The notes below the pieces were generated by a model. The model was given only the letters and a program-made list of their open reading frames with translations, made no database searches and was not told the DNA's origin. The position numbers and the translations under genes were made by a program. Of a stretch of 64,000 nucleotides of DNA, positions 45,553 to 55,281 are shown in pieces. Within the stretch, counting starts at the first letter, position 1. Each line of letters opens with the position of its first letter. The DNA is from Bacteroides ihuae (GTDB lineage Bacteria > Bacteroidota > Bacteroidia > Bacteroidales > Bacteroidaceae): positions 28,821 to 92,820 of the forward strand of contig NZ_FNVX01000002.1 in the NCBI RefSeq assembly GCF_900104585.1, written 5' to 3'.

Positions 45553-46455
45553 ATGAAACCAACATTATTTGTGCTAGCTGCCGGCATGGGCAGTCGTTAT
45601 GGGGGACTCAAACAACTTGATGGACTTGGTCCTAATGGTGAAACGATCATGGATTACTCTATCTTTGATGCTATCCGTGGAGGATTTGGTAAGGTCGTTT
45701 TTGTTATCCGTAAAGACTTTGAACAAGATTTTAGAAATAAGATTTTGAGCAAATACGAAAATCATATACCCGTAGAATTAGTGTTTCAGGCATTAGACTC
45801 TCTTCCTTCAGGCTTTGCTTGTCCGGCTGATCGGGTAAAACCTTGGGGAACCAATCATGCGGTACTCATGGGTAAAGATGTTATTCAAGAACCATTTGCT
45901 GTGATTAACGCTGACGATTTCTATGGCCGCGATAGTTTTGCTGTGCTTGGCAAAGCCTTGGCTGAGATGAATGGAAAGGTGAATGATTATTGCATGGTTG
46001 GTTATCGTGTGGGTAATACTCTTTCTGAAAGTGGTTCGGTTGCTCGTGGTGTTTGTGAAACAAATGCGGAAGGTTATCTTACTACGGTGGTGGAGCGTAC
46101 TGCAATTGAACGTATAGATGGCAAAGTTTCGTTTACGGATGAAAATGCTCAATTGGTAACTATTGCAGATAACACACCGGTATCCATGAACATGTGGGGC
46201 TTTACTCCTGATTATTTTAAATATTCGGAAGATTACTTCGCCGAATTCTTAAAAGAAAATATGGGAAATCTAAAATCCGAATACTTCATTCCGCTCATGG
46301 TGAATAAGCTTATAAATGATGGTACGGCTCGTGTTAAGGTTCTTGATACAACTTCTAAATGGTTTGGTGTTACGTATGCTGAAGATCGCCAAGGAGTGGT
46401 AGATAAGATACAGTCGCTTGTTGATGCAGGGGACTATCCGGCTAAGTTATTCTGA
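45553..46455 (+). CDS. NTP_transferase-family sugar nucleotidyltransferase
   Basis: A 300-residue single-domain nucleotidyltransferase. The GT-A-like nucleotide-binding loop is VLAAGMGSRYGGLKQLDGLGPNG; Mg-binding Asp in AVINADDFYGRDSF; KPWGTNHAVLMGKD contacts the sugar phosphate. Homologues are annotated as glucose-1-phosphate uridylyl- or thymidylyltransferases, but specificity cannot be set from motifs and no acyltransferase repeat is attached. Single-gene unit with its own promoter element and a very strong terminator. No capsule or LPS genes are adjacent. Confidence 0.85.
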   Translation: MKPTLFVLAAGMGSRYGGLKQLDGLGPNGETIMDYSIFDAIRGGFGKVVFVIRKDFEQDFRNKILSKYENHIPVELVFQALDSLPSGFACPADRVKPWGTNHAVLMGKDVIQEPFAVINADDFYGRDSFAVLGKALAEMNGKVNDYCMVGYRVGNTLSESGSVARGVCETNAEGYLTTVVERTAIERIDGKVSFTDENAQLVTIADNTPVSMNMWGFTPDYFKYSEDYFAEFLKENMGNLKSEYFIPLMVNKLINDGTARVKVLDTTSKWFGVTYAEDRQGVVDKIQSLVDAGDYPAKLF

Positions 46456-46510
46456 TTAAACGGAATAGGTCATGGTAGTACTTTTAAGGTATGCCTTAAA
46501 AGCTGATTAC

Positions 46511-46562
46511 ATTATTCAAAAAAGGTTCGAACTCATTGGAGTTCGAACCTTTTTTGAATAAT
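46511..46562. terminator. Strong bidirectional terminator after the nucleotidyltransferase gene
   Basis: A perfect 24-bp stem (46511-46534 with 46539-46562; core AAGGTTCGAACTC) and a 4-base loop ATTG, with A6 and T6 runs inside the stem. It serves the nucleotidyltransferase and probably also the convergent membrane-protein gene. Confidence 0.93.
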
Positions 46563-46621
46563 TATTATAAAGTGCAAGATATTACTTTCAATGATAAACC
46601 TTTTGTAGAAATGAAGAATAA

Positions 46622-47137
46622 TTATATGACTCCATTTTTTATGAGTGAAATAATAGAATCTCTGTCTTCGCAGCTTAAAACAAATTTCTTTTTTCTTGAA
46701 TTTGTAATAATATAGAAGGCTTCTGAGAAATCACCAACATACGCAATATAACGACCGAATTTTATATTGAAATATACACCAATAAAACCATAAAATCCGC
46801 CACTCCCAAATAGTCTGGCTTCTGAGAGATCGGAAGTATATGTGCCAACATCATTGATATCCTTCAATGGAAATATCCGTCTCCCTATTGGTCTCATTAA
46901 GATTAAATCAGTTTCTGTAAGGGTTAAAGATAAAGGAGTGAATGCGATTGTGCATGCTGTAATAATCAGAATTATTATAAACAAGCCTATACACCAAAGT
47001 GCATCGCTCCAGTTTTGAGAGTGTTTGTAAAGTACGACAATAATTAACGCTTCAGTTAATGAAAGTATTAAGGATAAAATTATCGTTGTTATTTTGACGA
47101 ACTTACTCCATTTGATTCTGTATTTAATCCCCTGCAT
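46622..47137 (-). CDS. Small membrane protein with bacterial PH-like domain
   Basis: A 171-residue protein: two N-terminal membrane helices (about 14-35 and 45-68: IILSLILSLTEALIIVVLY and LWCIGLFIIILIITACTIAF), then a soluble C-terminal domain with TLTETDLILMRPIGRRIFPLKDINDVG and GVYFNIKFGRYIAYVGD. This is the layout of bPH-domain proteins whose beta-sandwich faces the cytoplasm. Function unknown; no informative neighbour. Start at ATG 47137. Confidence 0.7.
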   Translation of the reverse strand: MQGIKYRIKWSKFVKITTIILSLILSLTEALIIVVLYKHSQNWSDALWCIGLFIIILIITACTIAFTPLSLTLTETDLILMRPIGRRIFPLKDINDVGTYTSDLSEARLFGSGGFYGFIGVYFNIKFGRYIAYVGDFSEAFYIITNSRKKKFVLSCEDRDSIISLIKNGVI

Positions 47138-47290
47138 TGTTTGATGCTTTTATCGTTTTATCTTCCCGCCTTTTCTAAATCATTGATTTGTGAGAATGGA
47201 TTGTCAAATATAAAAGTATTTTTCTGTTTGTGAGTAATTACAGTTCTAAATAATATCAATAATCTGTGCAAGATGTTTGTTCTGTATTAT

Positions 47291-47470
47291 TTATAATAGT
47301 CGTTTGGGGAGAATGAGGGCATTCTTGATATGTGATTTGGATTTAGTTATAGGGTCTGGACCAAGTGTTCCTTCGCTGCTCAGTTTAAGAATGAAATCTC
47401 TGGTAATATTGGATGGACAGCCAATCAGCCATTGGGCATAAATTGGATTCTTCTGTTGAAATAATATTCT
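47291..47470 (-). pseudogene. Remnant of an unidentified gene (59-codon open frame, no start)
   Basis: On the minus strand an open frame runs from a stop at 47471 to a TAA at 47291. It encodes a protein-like sequence including NPIYAQWLIGCPSNITRDF, LKLSSEGTLGPDPITKSKSH and IKNALILPKRLL. Composition and lack of low complexity look like real former coding sequence. There is no start codon, and the frame ends where the ABC-F promoter region begins. The spacing of motifs is faintly like the end of a type I restriction specificity domain, but I do not recognise it with confidence. Intergenic otherwise (47138-47516). Confidence 0.35.
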
Positions 47471-47485
47471 TTACCCTTAATTCAT

Positions 47486-47493
47486 TATCTTTG
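47486..47493 (+). promoter_or_regulatory. -7 promoter element for the ABC-F gene
   Basis: TATCTTTG matches TAnnTTTG, 23 bases before the ATG at 47517. No -33 TTTG at the standard distance. Confidence 0.55.
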
Positions 47494-47516
47494 CGGCACG
47501 AAAAAAGTATAAATCA

Positions 47517-49463
47517 ATGATTTCAATTGAAGGATTAAAAGTGGAATTTAATGCCACACCACTGTTTGACAATGTCACTTATGTTATAAATAAGAAAGAT
47601 CGCATAGCCTTAGTCGGCAAAAACGGAGCGGGGAAATCGACCATGCTAAAAATCTTGGCAGGTTTGCAAAACCCCACTGCGGGAATTATTGCTGTGCCTA
47701 AAGATGTGACTATTGGGTATTTGCCTCAGGTGATGATTCTTTCGGACAATCATACGGTAATGGAAGAGGCCGAACAGGCTTTTGAACATATATTTGAATT
47801 ACAAGCTAGCTTGGAACGAATGAATCAGGAGCTGGCTGATCGCACGGATTACGAATCAGAGAGCTATCATAAATTGATTGACCGGTTTACGCATGATAAT
47901 GAACGCTTTCTAATGATGGGTGGAACTAATTTTCAGGCAGAGATAGAGCGGACATTAATGGGCTTGGGCTTTAATCGTGCTGATTTTAGCCGACCTACTT
48001 CAGAGTTTAGTGGTGGTTGGCGTATGCGTATAGAGTTGGCGAAGCTATTGTTGCGTAGGCCAGATGTGCTATTACTCGATGAACCGACAAATCACCTTGA
48101 TATAGAATCAATCCAATGGCTTGAATCTTTTCTTTCTACCAGAGCCAATGCAGTTGTACTTGTTAGTCACGACCGTGCCTTTATAAATAATGTAACCACT
48201 CGGACTATTGAAATATCGTGTGGACAAATATACGATTATAAAGTTTGTTACGACGACTTTGTTGTGTTGCGCAAAGAACGTAGAGAGCAGCAGCAACGCT
48301 CTTATGAAAATCAGCAGAAACAAATACAAGATACTGAGGATTTTATCGAGCGTTTTCGATATAAAGCAACCAAATCAGTGCAGGTTCAGAGTCGCATAAA
48401 GCAACTGCAAAAAGTAGAACGAATAGAAATAGATGAAGAAGATAACTCTTCGTTGAGGCTTAAGTTTCCTGCGGCATCCCGATCGGGTAGTTATCCTATT
48501 ATCTGCGAAGATGTGAAGAAACAGTACGGGCAGCGTGTGGTGTTTCATGATGTAAATCTTACAATAAATCGTGGTGAAAAAGTGGCTTTTGTTGGTAAGA
48601 ATGGTGAAGGTAAATCTACTCTGGTAAAATGTATTATGAGCGAGATTGATTTTGAAGGCAAACTGACTATTGGGCATAATGTGCAGATCGGCTACTTTGC
48701 ACAAAACCAGGCACAGATGCTTGATGAGAGTCGTACTGTATTCGATACCATTGATAATGTGGCAGTAGGTGATATCCGTACTAAAATACGAGATATTCTT
48801 GGCGCTTTTATGTTTGGAGGTGAAGCCTCGGATAAAAAAGTGAAAGTGTTGTCGGGTGGCGAACGAAGTAGATTGGCTATGATAAAACTGTTGTTACAGC
48901 CTGTCAACTTCCTTATTCTTGACGAACCGACAAACCATTTGGATATGCGTTCGAAGGATGTGCTGAAAGATGCTATTCGAGAATTTGACGGTACAGTGAT
49001 ATTAGTGAGCCATGATCGTGATTTCCTTGATGGTCTTGCGACTAAAGTATATGAGTTTGGCGGTGGAGTGGTCAAAGAACACTTGGGCGGCATTTATGAT
49101 TTCTTGCAACGGAAAAAGATGGAAAGTCTGAACGAATTGCAAAAGGGGCCAACGTTATCTTCGTCTACCACTGCAACGGTTGCTGAACCAACTGCGACAT
49201 CAGAAAACAAGCTTTCTTATGAAGCTCAAAAAGAACTTGCTAAGAAATTAAAAAAACAAGAACGACTGGTTGCCGATTGTGAAGTGGAAATAGGTCAGAT
49301 AGAATCGGCCGTTGCTATTTTGGAGTCAAGAATGGCGACAACCGAAGGATCCTCTGACATGGCTCTTTACGAACAACATCAGAAATTGAAGCTACAGCTT
49401 GACCAAACAGTGGAAGAGTGGGAGAAGCGAAGTTTGGAACTAGAAGAGATGAAAACAAATTAA
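47517..49463 (+). CDS. ABC-F family ATPase (ribosome-associated type)
   Basis: Soluble tandem ABC ATPase of 648 residues with no membrane domain. First cassette: Walker A GKNGAGKST, signature EFSGGWRMR, Walker B LLLDEPTNHLD. Linker (P-site tRNA-interaction motif) about 230-320, rich in charged and Gln residues. Second cassette: GKNGEGKST, VLSGGERSRL, LILDEPTNHLD. The C-terminal 90 residues form a charged coiled coil (YEAQKELAKKLKKQERLV), as in Uup/YdiF-type members. ABC-F proteins act on the ribosome, relieving stalls or antibiotic inhibition. The short linker and housekeeping context favour a translation factor over a resistance protein. Confidence 0.93.
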   Translation: MISIEGLKVEFNATPLFDNVTYVINKKDRIALVGKNGAGKSTMLKILAGLQNPTAGIIAVPKDVTIGYLPQVMILSDNHTVMEEAEQAFEHIFELQASLERMNQELADRTDYESESYHKLIDRFTHDNERFLMMGGTNFQAEIERTLMGLGFNRADFSRPTSEFSGGWRMRIELAKLLLRRPDVLLLDEPTNHLDIESIQWLESFLSTRANAVVLVSHDRAFINNVTTRTIEISCGQIYDYKVCYDDFVVLRKERREQQQRSYENQQKQIQDTEDFIERFRYKATKSVQVQSRIKQLQKVERIEIDEEDNSSLRLKFPAASRSGSYPIICEDVKKQYGQRVVFHDVNLTINRGEKVAFVGKNGEGKSTLVKCIMSEIDFEGKLTIGHNVQIGYFAQNQAQMLDESRTVFDTIDNVAVGDIRTKIRDILGAFMFGGEASDKKVKVLSGGERSRLAMIKLLLQPVNFLILDEPTNHLDMRSKDVLKDAIREFDGTVILVSHDRDFLDGLATKVYEFGGGVVKEHLGGIYDFLQRKKMESLNELQKGPTLSSSTTATVAEPTATSENKLSYEAQKELAKKLKKQERLVADCEVEIGQIESAVAILESRMATTEGSSDMALYEQHQKLKLQLDQTVEEWEKRSLELEEMKTN

Positions 49464-49575
49464 GAGCTGAAAGTGTTGACTATTTTAGGGATTATCTAAA
49501 TGAATTATTAACTATAACGAAAACTGAGGCTTTATATGTCAGTAATAGACATTAAGGCGTAAGTGCTATTAGAAA

Positions 49576-51609
49576 ATGAAAGCAAAAAATTATTTACCAA
49601 TTATTGCATTATGCCTTATGACTACAGGATGCAGCAGCAATAAAGAAGCCACGCTAACGTCTGGCATTGACCTTGCTAACCTTGACACAACTGCCCTTCC
49701 GGGTACCAGTTTTTATCATTTTGCCAATGGCGGGTGGATGAAGAATCATCCACTTACAAAAGAATATTCACGTTTTGGCTCATTTAATATGCTCGCAGAG
49801 AATAATCGTAAGCAATTACGTGAACTAATTGAAGGGCTGGCAAAGCAAAAACATGACGTGGGTAGTGTTGCGCAGAAAATCGGAGACTTATACAATATGG
49901 CTCTTGATAGTGTAAGACTAAACAAAGATGGAATCCTGCCGATAAAAGCTGAACTAGAAAAAATTGCATCTTTAAAGGATAAAGCGGAGATATATCCGAT
50001 GATTGCCGAAATGCAGAAGAAAGGAATATCTCCCTATTTTAATTTGTATGTAGGTGCCGATGATATGAATAGCTCTATGAATATGGTCCATACTTACCAA
50101 GGAGGACTTGGCATGGGTGAACGTGACTATTATTTAGAAAGCGATGCTAAAACGAAAGAAATTCGTGATAAGTACGAAGTTCATGTAGCTAAGATGTTTC
50201 AACTTGCGGGATACAATGAAGCTGCATCTCAAAAGGCAGTGAAAGCAGTTATGAATATCGAGACACGTCTGGCTAAATCATCTCGCTCTCAAGTAGAGTT
50301 GCGTGATCCACATGCGAACTATAATAAAAAGTCGATGGAAGAACTTAAGAAGGAATTTGCCCCTTTTGCTTGGGATAAATTATTGTCTACGGTTGGCTTG
50401 AATAATGTGAAAGAGCTTAGCGTCGGACAGCCGAACGCTATGAAAGAGGTGAATGAGATTATCAATTCTGTTGCTTTGGATGATCAGATCGCTTATTTAC
50501 AATGGAATCTGATTAATTCTTCTGCATCATATTTGAATGATGCTTTAGCAGAACAAAATTTCGACTTTTATGGTAAAACCATGTCGGGAAAGCAAGAGCA
50601 ACAACCTCGTTGGAAACGTGGTGTAAATACCATCAATGGCTCCTTGGGTGAAGCTGTGGGGCAGATGTATGTAGAGAAATATTTCCCAGCAGCTGCTAAA
50701 GAACGTATGGTGGCTTTGGTGAAGAACTTGCAAACTTCTTTGGGAGAGCGCATTAAAGGATTGAGCTGGATGAGCGATGTTACTAAGAAAAAAGCGCTTG
50801 AGAAACTTGATGCTTTTCACGTGAAAATAGGCTATCCGGACAAGTGGAAAGATTATTCTTCTCTTGAAATAAAAAATGATTCTTATTGGGCAAATATAGA
50901 AAGAGCAAACGAATGGGAACATGCTGTGATGATTGCAAAAGCAGGAAAGCCTGTTGATAAGGATGAGTGGTTGATGACCCCTCAAACTGTTAATGCTTAT
51001 TATAATCCGACTACAAATGAAATTTGTTTTCCCGCAGGAATTTTGCAATATCCTTTCTTTGATATGAAAGCTGACGATGCATTTAATTATGGTGCTATTG
51101 GGGTTGTTATCGGGCATGAAATGACTCACGGATTTGATGATCAAGGACGTCAGTATGATAAAGATGGTAATTTGAAAGATTGGTGGACTGCAGCAGATGC
51201 TAAGAACTTCGAGGCTCGTAGTGCTGTGATGGCCAATTTCTTTGATAGCATTCAAGTAGCTCCGGGCGTGCATGCAAATGGCAAGTTTACTTTGGGCGAA
51301 AACATTGCAGACCATGGTGGCTTACAGGTATCCTATCAAGCATTTGAGCACATTACTGCAAGTGCTCCTCTAAAGAAGGAAAATGGATTTACACCTGAAC
51401 AACGTTTCTTCTTAGCTTATGCAAATGTTTGGGCTGGTAATATCAGACCGGAAGAGATCCTTCGCTTAACTAAAATTGATCCACACTCATTAGGGCAATG
51501 GCGTGTTGATGGAGCCTTACCTCAGATTGCCGCTTGGTACGATGCATTCGGCATTACAGAGAAAGATCCTTTATTCCTTCCTGTCGAAAAACGAGTGTCT
51601 ATATGGTAA
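49576..51609 (+). CDS. M13-family (neprilysin/PepO-like) zinc metallopeptidase lipoprotein
   Basis: A 677-residue endopeptidase, lipid-anchored via Cys19 (LMTTGCSS), so in the periplasm or at the outer membrane. The gluzincin site is VVIGHEMTHGFDDQG (His514, Glu515, His518) with the third ligand in LGENIADHGGLQVSY. The substrate-binding NAYYNPTTNEICFPAGILQYPFF precedes it and the C-terminal RVDGALPQIAAWYDAFG with VEKRVSIW follows; all are M13 hallmarks. It probably degrades oligopeptides. Monocistronic with a strong terminator. Confidence 0.95.
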   Translation: MKAKNYLPIIALCLMTTGCSSNKEATLTSGIDLANLDTTALPGTSFYHFANGGWMKNHPLTKEYSRFGSFNMLAENNRKQLRELIEGLAKQKHDVGSVAQKIGDLYNMALDSVRLNKDGILPIKAELEKIASLKDKAEIYPMIAEMQKKGISPYFNLYVGADDMNSSMNMVHTYQGGLGMGERDYYLESDAKTKEIRDKYEVHVAKMFQLAGYNEAASQKAVKAVMNIETRLAKSSRSQVELRDPHANYNKKSMEELKKEFAPFAWDKLLSTVGLNNVKELSVGQPNAMKEVNEIINSVALDDQIAYLQWNLINSSASYLNDALAEQNFDFYGKTMSGKQEQQPRWKRGVNTINGSLGEAVGQMYVEKYFPAAAKERMVALVKNLQTSLGERIKGLSWMSDVTKKKALEKLDAFHVKIGYPDKWKDYSSLEIKNDSYWANIERANEWEHAVMIAKAGKPVDKDEWLMTPQTVNAYYNPTTNEICFPAGILQYPFFDMKADDAFNYGAIGVVIGHEMTHGFDDQGRQYDKDGNLKDWWTAADAKNFEARSAVMANFFDSIQVAPGVHANGKFTLGENIADHGGLQVSYQAFEHITASAPLKKENGFTPEQRFFLAYANVWAGNIRPEEILRLTKIDPHSLGQWRVDGALPQIAAWYDAFGITEKDPLFLPVEKRVSIW

Positions 51610-51639
51610 TATTTTAATGTGAAATATAGCTAAATGATG

Positions 51640-51678
51640 AAAGCGTCGGTCAGCTCCTTGTAGACCGACGCTTTTTTA
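51640..51678 (+). terminator. Terminator of the M13 peptidase gene
   Basis: An 11-bp perfect stem AAGCGTCGGTC (51641-51651) with GACCGACGCTT (51663-51673), 11-base loop, then a T6 run. Confidence 0.93.
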
Positions 51679-51725
51679 GTATTAATTCACACCTTGTTTA
51701 TAATGCGTGATAAAAGTTTATTTTG

Positions 51726-51733
51726 TAACTTTG
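51726..51733 (+). promoter_or_regulatory. -7 promoter element for purH
   Basis: TAACTTTG matches TAnnTTTG, 27 bases before the purH ATG. It may also drive the mre-rodA genes downstream, as no clear promoter precedes mreB. Confidence 0.6.
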
Positions 51734-51760
51734 CACGTCAAATACTTAATACGCAGTTAA

Positions 51761-53284
51761 ATGTCTGGATTAAAGAGGATTAAAACCGCACTTGTGTCGG
51801 TTTATCATAAAGAAGGGTTAGATGAGATCATAACCAAGCTCCACGAAGATGGAGTTGAATTTCTTTCTACGGGTGGAACTCGCCAGTTTATTGAATCATT
51901 GGGATTTCCATGCAAGGCGGTAGAAGATTTAACACTGTATCCATCGATTTTGGGTGGAAGGGTAAAGACATTGCATCCTAAGATTTTTGGAGGCATTCTT
52001 TGTCGTCGTGATTTGGAACAAGATAAACAGCAGATTGAAGAATATCAAATACCTGAGATTGATCTTGTTATTGTCGATTTATATCCTTTCGAGGCTACTG
52101 TTGCTTCGGGAGCGGATGACGCCTCGGTGATTGAAAAAATTGATATTGGCGGTATCTCTCTTATTCGTGCGGCTGCTAAAAACTATAATGATGTGGTTAT
52201 TGTTGCTTCTCAATTGCAATACAAACCTTTGCTAGACATGCTTGTAGAACATGGTGCTAATTCTTCTCTTGAAGAACGTCGCTGGATGGCTAAGGAAGCA
52301 TTTGCGGTATCTTCTCACTATGATTCAGCTATCTTTAACTACTTTGATGAAGAGGAAGGTTCGGCTTTTCGCTGTTCTGCAAATGATCAAAAGATGCTTC
52401 GTTATGGTGAAAACCCTCATCAAAAAGGTTACTTTTATGGGGATCTTGACGCTGTCTTCGATCAAATTCATGGCAAGGAGATTTCTTATAATAACCTGCT
52501 TGACATCAATGCTGCAGTTGAATTGATAGATGAATTTGAAGATGTGACTTTTGCTGTCTTGAAACATAATAATGCATGCGGTTTGGCTTCTCGCTCTACT
52601 GTGCTAGAAGCGTGGAAAGATGCACTTGCCGGTGATCCGGTATCTGCTTATGGAGGTGTGTTGATAACCAATGCCGTGATTGATAAAGAGGCTGCTGAAG
52701 AAATTAATAAAATATTTTTTGAGGTAATTATAGCTCCGGATTATGATGTAGATGCTCTTGAAATTTTAGGGCAAAAGAAAAATCGTATTATTCTTGTTCG
52801 TAAAGAAACTAAATTGCAAAAGAAACAATTCCGTTCTTTGCTAAATGGCGTTTTAGTTCAAGAAAAAGACCTGAACATTGAAACAACTGCTGATCTGAAA
52901 ACAGTGACTCATAAAGCTCCAACACAAGATGAAGTGACAGATATGCTATTCGCTAATAAAATTGTTAAGAATAGCAAGTCGAATTCAATAGTGTTGGCTA
53001 AAGGCAGACAACTTTTAGCGAGTGGAGTAGGGCAGACTTCTCGTGTAGATGCATTGAAGCAAGCTATAGATAAGGCTAAGCTATTTGGCTTTGATCTTCA
53101 AGGGGCAGTGATGGCATCTGATGCTTTCTTCCCCTTTCCTGACTGCGTGGAAATAGCCGATAAAGAAGGGATTACTGCTGTTATTCAACCTGGTGGTTCT
53201 GTGAAGGACCAATTATCATTTGATTATTGCAATGAACATGGTGTAGCAATGGTTACTACAGGTATCCGTCACTTTAAACATTAA
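51761..53284 (+). CDS. purH: Bifunctional AICAR formyltransferase/IMP cyclohydrolase
   Basis: Last two steps of de novo purine synthesis: AICAR to FAICAR to IMP. The 507-residue length is typical. N-terminal MGS-like cyclohydrolase domain (KTALVSVYHKEGLDEII, FLSTGGTRQFIE, GGRVKTLHPKIFGGIL) and a transformylase domain with YGENPHQKG, VLKHNNACGLA (the Lys-His motif, with Asn-Ala where many homologues have Pro-Cys neighbours) and MASDAFFPFPD plus IQPGGSVKD. Its stop is 15 bases before mreB, so it may be cotranscribed with the cell-shape genes. Confidence 0.97.
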   Translation: MSGLKRIKTALVSVYHKEGLDEIITKLHEDGVEFLSTGGTRQFIESLGFPCKAVEDLTLYPSILGGRVKTLHPKIFGGILCRRDLEQDKQQIEEYQIPEIDLVIVDLYPFEATVASGADDASVIEKIDIGGISLIRAAAKNYNDVVIVASQLQYKPLLDMLVEHGANSSLEERRWMAKEAFAVSSHYDSAIFNYFDEEEGSAFRCSANDQKMLRYGENPHQKGYFYGDLDAVFDQIHGKEISYNNLLDINAAVELIDEFEDVTFAVLKHNNACGLASRSTVLEAWKDALAGDPVSAYGGVLITNAVIDKEAAEEINKIFFEVIIAPDYDVDALEILGQKKNRIILVRKETKLQKKQFRSLLNGVLVQEKDLNIETTADLKTVTHKAPTQDEVTDMLFANKIVKNSKSNSIVLAKGRQLLASGVGQTSRVDALKQAIDKAKLFGFDLQGAVMASDAFFPFPDCVEIADKEGITAVIQPGGSVKDQLSFDYCNEHGVAMVTTGIRHFKH

Positions 53285-53299
53285 TAAACTGGAATTATT

Positions 53300-54322
53300 A
53301 TGGGATTATTCTCTTTCACACAAGAAATTGCAATGGACCTTGGTACTGCCAATACGATCATTATCACTAATGGTAAGATTGTAGTGGATGAGCCCTCGGT
53401 AGTAGCGCTTGACCGTCGTACAGATAAGATGATTGCTGTTGGCGAAAAGGCTAAATTAATGCACGAAAAAACTCACGAAAATATACGTACTATCCGTCCG
53501 TTACGCGATGGAGTGATTGCTGACTTCTATGCTTGCGAGCAAATGATGCGTGGCTTGATAAAAATGGTAAATACGGGTAACCACTTGTTTTCACCTTCAC
53601 TTCGGATGGTCATTGGTGTTCCATCAGGAAGTACTGAGGTTGAACTTCGTGCTGTCCGTGACTCTGCTGAGCATGCCGGTGGACGTGATGTTTATCTTAT
53701 TTTTGAACCAATGGCGGCAGCTATAGGCATCGGTATTGATGTTGAAGCTCCTGAAGGGAATATGATTGTTGATATAGGTGGAGGTTCTACTGAAATTGCA
53801 GTAATATCTTTAGGTGGAATTGTTTCCAACAATTCTATTCGTATAGCAGGTGATGATCTGACAACTGATATACAAGAGTATATGAGCCGTCAACACAATG
53901 TGAAAGTGGGTGAGCGCATGGCTGAACGTATCAAAATTAATGTTGGTGCGGCTTTAACGGAACTAGGTGATAATGCTCCTGAAGATTATATTGTTCATGG
54001 TCCTAATAGAATCACGGCATTACCGATGGAGGTTCCTGTTTGTTATCAAGAAGTGGCTCATTGTCTTGAAAAGTCAATTTCAAAAGTTGAAACGGCTATT
54101 TTAAGTGCCTTAGAAAATACTCCTCCTGAACTGTACGCAGATATTGTGCATAATGGGATTTATCTGGCCGGAGGGGGCGCTTTGCTCCGTGGGTTAGACA
54201 AGCGCCTTACTGATAAAATCAATATCCCTTTTCATATTGCTGAAGATCCTCTTCATGCTGTGGCTAAAGGAACAGGTGTTGCGTTAAAGAATGTGGACCG
54301 TTTCTCGTTCTTGATGAGATAA
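53300..54322 (+). CDS. mreB: Rod-shape determining protein MreB
   Basis: Bacterial actin that organises the elongasome under the inner membrane. The 340 residues are standard. Motifs: phosphate 1 AMDLGTANTIIITNGKIVVDEPSVVAL, IRPLRDGVIADF, the nucleotide loop MIVDIGGGSTEIAVISLGGIV and LAGGGALLRGLDKRL. An N-terminal membrane-touching helix (MGLFSFTQEIAMDLG) is retained. First of mreB-mreC-mreD-mrdA-rodA; 116 bases separate it from mreC. Confidence 0.98.
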   Translation: MGLFSFTQEIAMDLGTANTIIITNGKIVVDEPSVVALDRRTDKMIAVGEKAKLMHEKTHENIRTIRPLRDGVIADFYACEQMMRGLIKMVNTGNHLFSPSLRMVIGVPSGSTEVELRAVRDSAEHAGGRDVYLIFEPMAAAIGIGIDVEAPEGNMIVDIGGGSTEIAVISLGGIVSNNSIRIAGDDLTTDIQEYMSRQHNVKVGERMAERIKINVGAALTELGDNAPEDYIVHGPNRITALPMEVPVCYQEVAHCLEKSISKVETAILSALENTPPELYADIVHNGIYLAGGGALLRGLDKRLTDKINIPFHIAEDPLHAVAKGTGVALKNVDRFSFLMR

Positions 54323-54352
54323 GATTTTGTAACTTGTCAGTTGAAATAATTA

Positions 54353-54402
54353 TGCCAATGTGCTGATGACTGAGGATTAATCCAGCCATTGGCACGTTGG
54401 CA
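54353..54402 (+). other. Hairpin between mreB and mreC
   Basis: Arms TGCCAATGTGC (54353-54363) and GCACGTTGGCA (54392-54402) pair over 11 bases with one G-T pair; 28-base loop and no T run. It may be a transcript-processing or stabilising element that sets MreB apart from the less abundant MreC/D; that role is inferred. Confidence 0.5.
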
Positions 54403-54438
54403 GATTTGTATATTGGTTCTTGATATGTTAGAAGAATT

Positions 54439-55281
54439 ATGCGAAATTTACTAAATTTTCTCATAAAATATAACTACTGGTTTCTCTTTGTTTTATTAGA
54501 GGCTGCTAGTTTCGTGTTGTTGTTCCGCTTTAATCACTATCAGCAAAGCGTATATTTTACTTCAGCAAATGTTGTTGCGGGTAAGGTTTATGAAGTATCT
54601 GGAGGTATCTCTTCTTATTTTAATTTGAAATCGGCGAATCAAGATTTACTAGATCGTAACATATCCTTGGAGAGGGAAGTTACGTCTTTAAGAAATGCAT
54701 TGAAAGCAAATCAGGTTGATTCATTAGAGATTGGTCGCATTGGAAGTATATTGAATGACAGTGATAAGATATTTAAGGCTCATGTGATAAACAATAGTTT
54801 AAACCAGATTGATAATTATATTACTCTGGACAAAGGCTCTTCTGATGGTATTCGTCCTGACATGGGAGTTGTAGGTGGCGGTGGAGTAGTGGGTATCGTA
54901 TATTTGACTTCAACAAAATATTCAGTCGTTATTTCTATTTTAAACTCTAAGTCAAGTATTAGCTGTAAAATCAAAGGTAGTGAATATTTTGGCAATTTGA
55001 AATGGGAACATGGTGATTCGAGATATGCTTATTTGAGAGATTTGCCTCGGCATGCGGAATTTAATTTAGGTGACACGATTATTACTAGTGGGTATTCTGA
55101 TGTTTTTCCGGAGGGGATTATGGTTGGTACTGTAGATGATATGTCTGATTCTAATGACGGGTTATCTTATTTATTGAAAGTAAGGTTGGCTACAAACTTT
55201 GGAAGGATTGGTGATGTGAGAGTTATTTCTGCTTTAGGGCGTGAGGAACAGAGAGGATTAGAAGGAAGGAGTGTTAAGTAA
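54439..55281 (+). CDS. mreC: Rod-shape determining protein MreC
   Basis: Periplasmic elongasome scaffold of 280 residues. One N-terminal membrane helix (WFLFVLLEAASFVLLFRF), a coiled coil about 65-95 (NQDLLDRNISLEREVTSLRNALKAN), then the beta-barrel MreC core with VINNSLNQIDNYITLDKGSSDGI, DMGVVGGGGVVGIVY and GDTIITSGYSDVFPEGIMVG. Its stop shares one base with the mreD ATG (TAATG), suggesting coupled translation. Confidence 0.95.
   Translation: MRNLLNFLIKYNYWFLFVLLEAASFVLLFRFNHYQQSVYFTSANVVAGKVYEVSGGISSYFNLKSANQDLLDRNISLEREVTSLRNALKANQVDSLEIGRIGSILNDSDKIFKAHVINNSLNQIDNYITLDKGSSDGIRPDMGVVGGGGVVGIVYLTSTKYSVVISILNSKSSISCKIKGSEYFGNLKWEHGDSRYAYLRDLPRHAEFNLGDTIITSGYSDVFPEGIMVGTVDDMSDSNDGLSYLLKVRLATNFGRIGDVRVISALGREEQRGLEGRSVK

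Noticed and set aside
50545..51315. 256-codon minus-strand ORF
   Set aside because: Lies entirely within the M13 peptidase gene, whose active-site motifs are intact in the plus frame.
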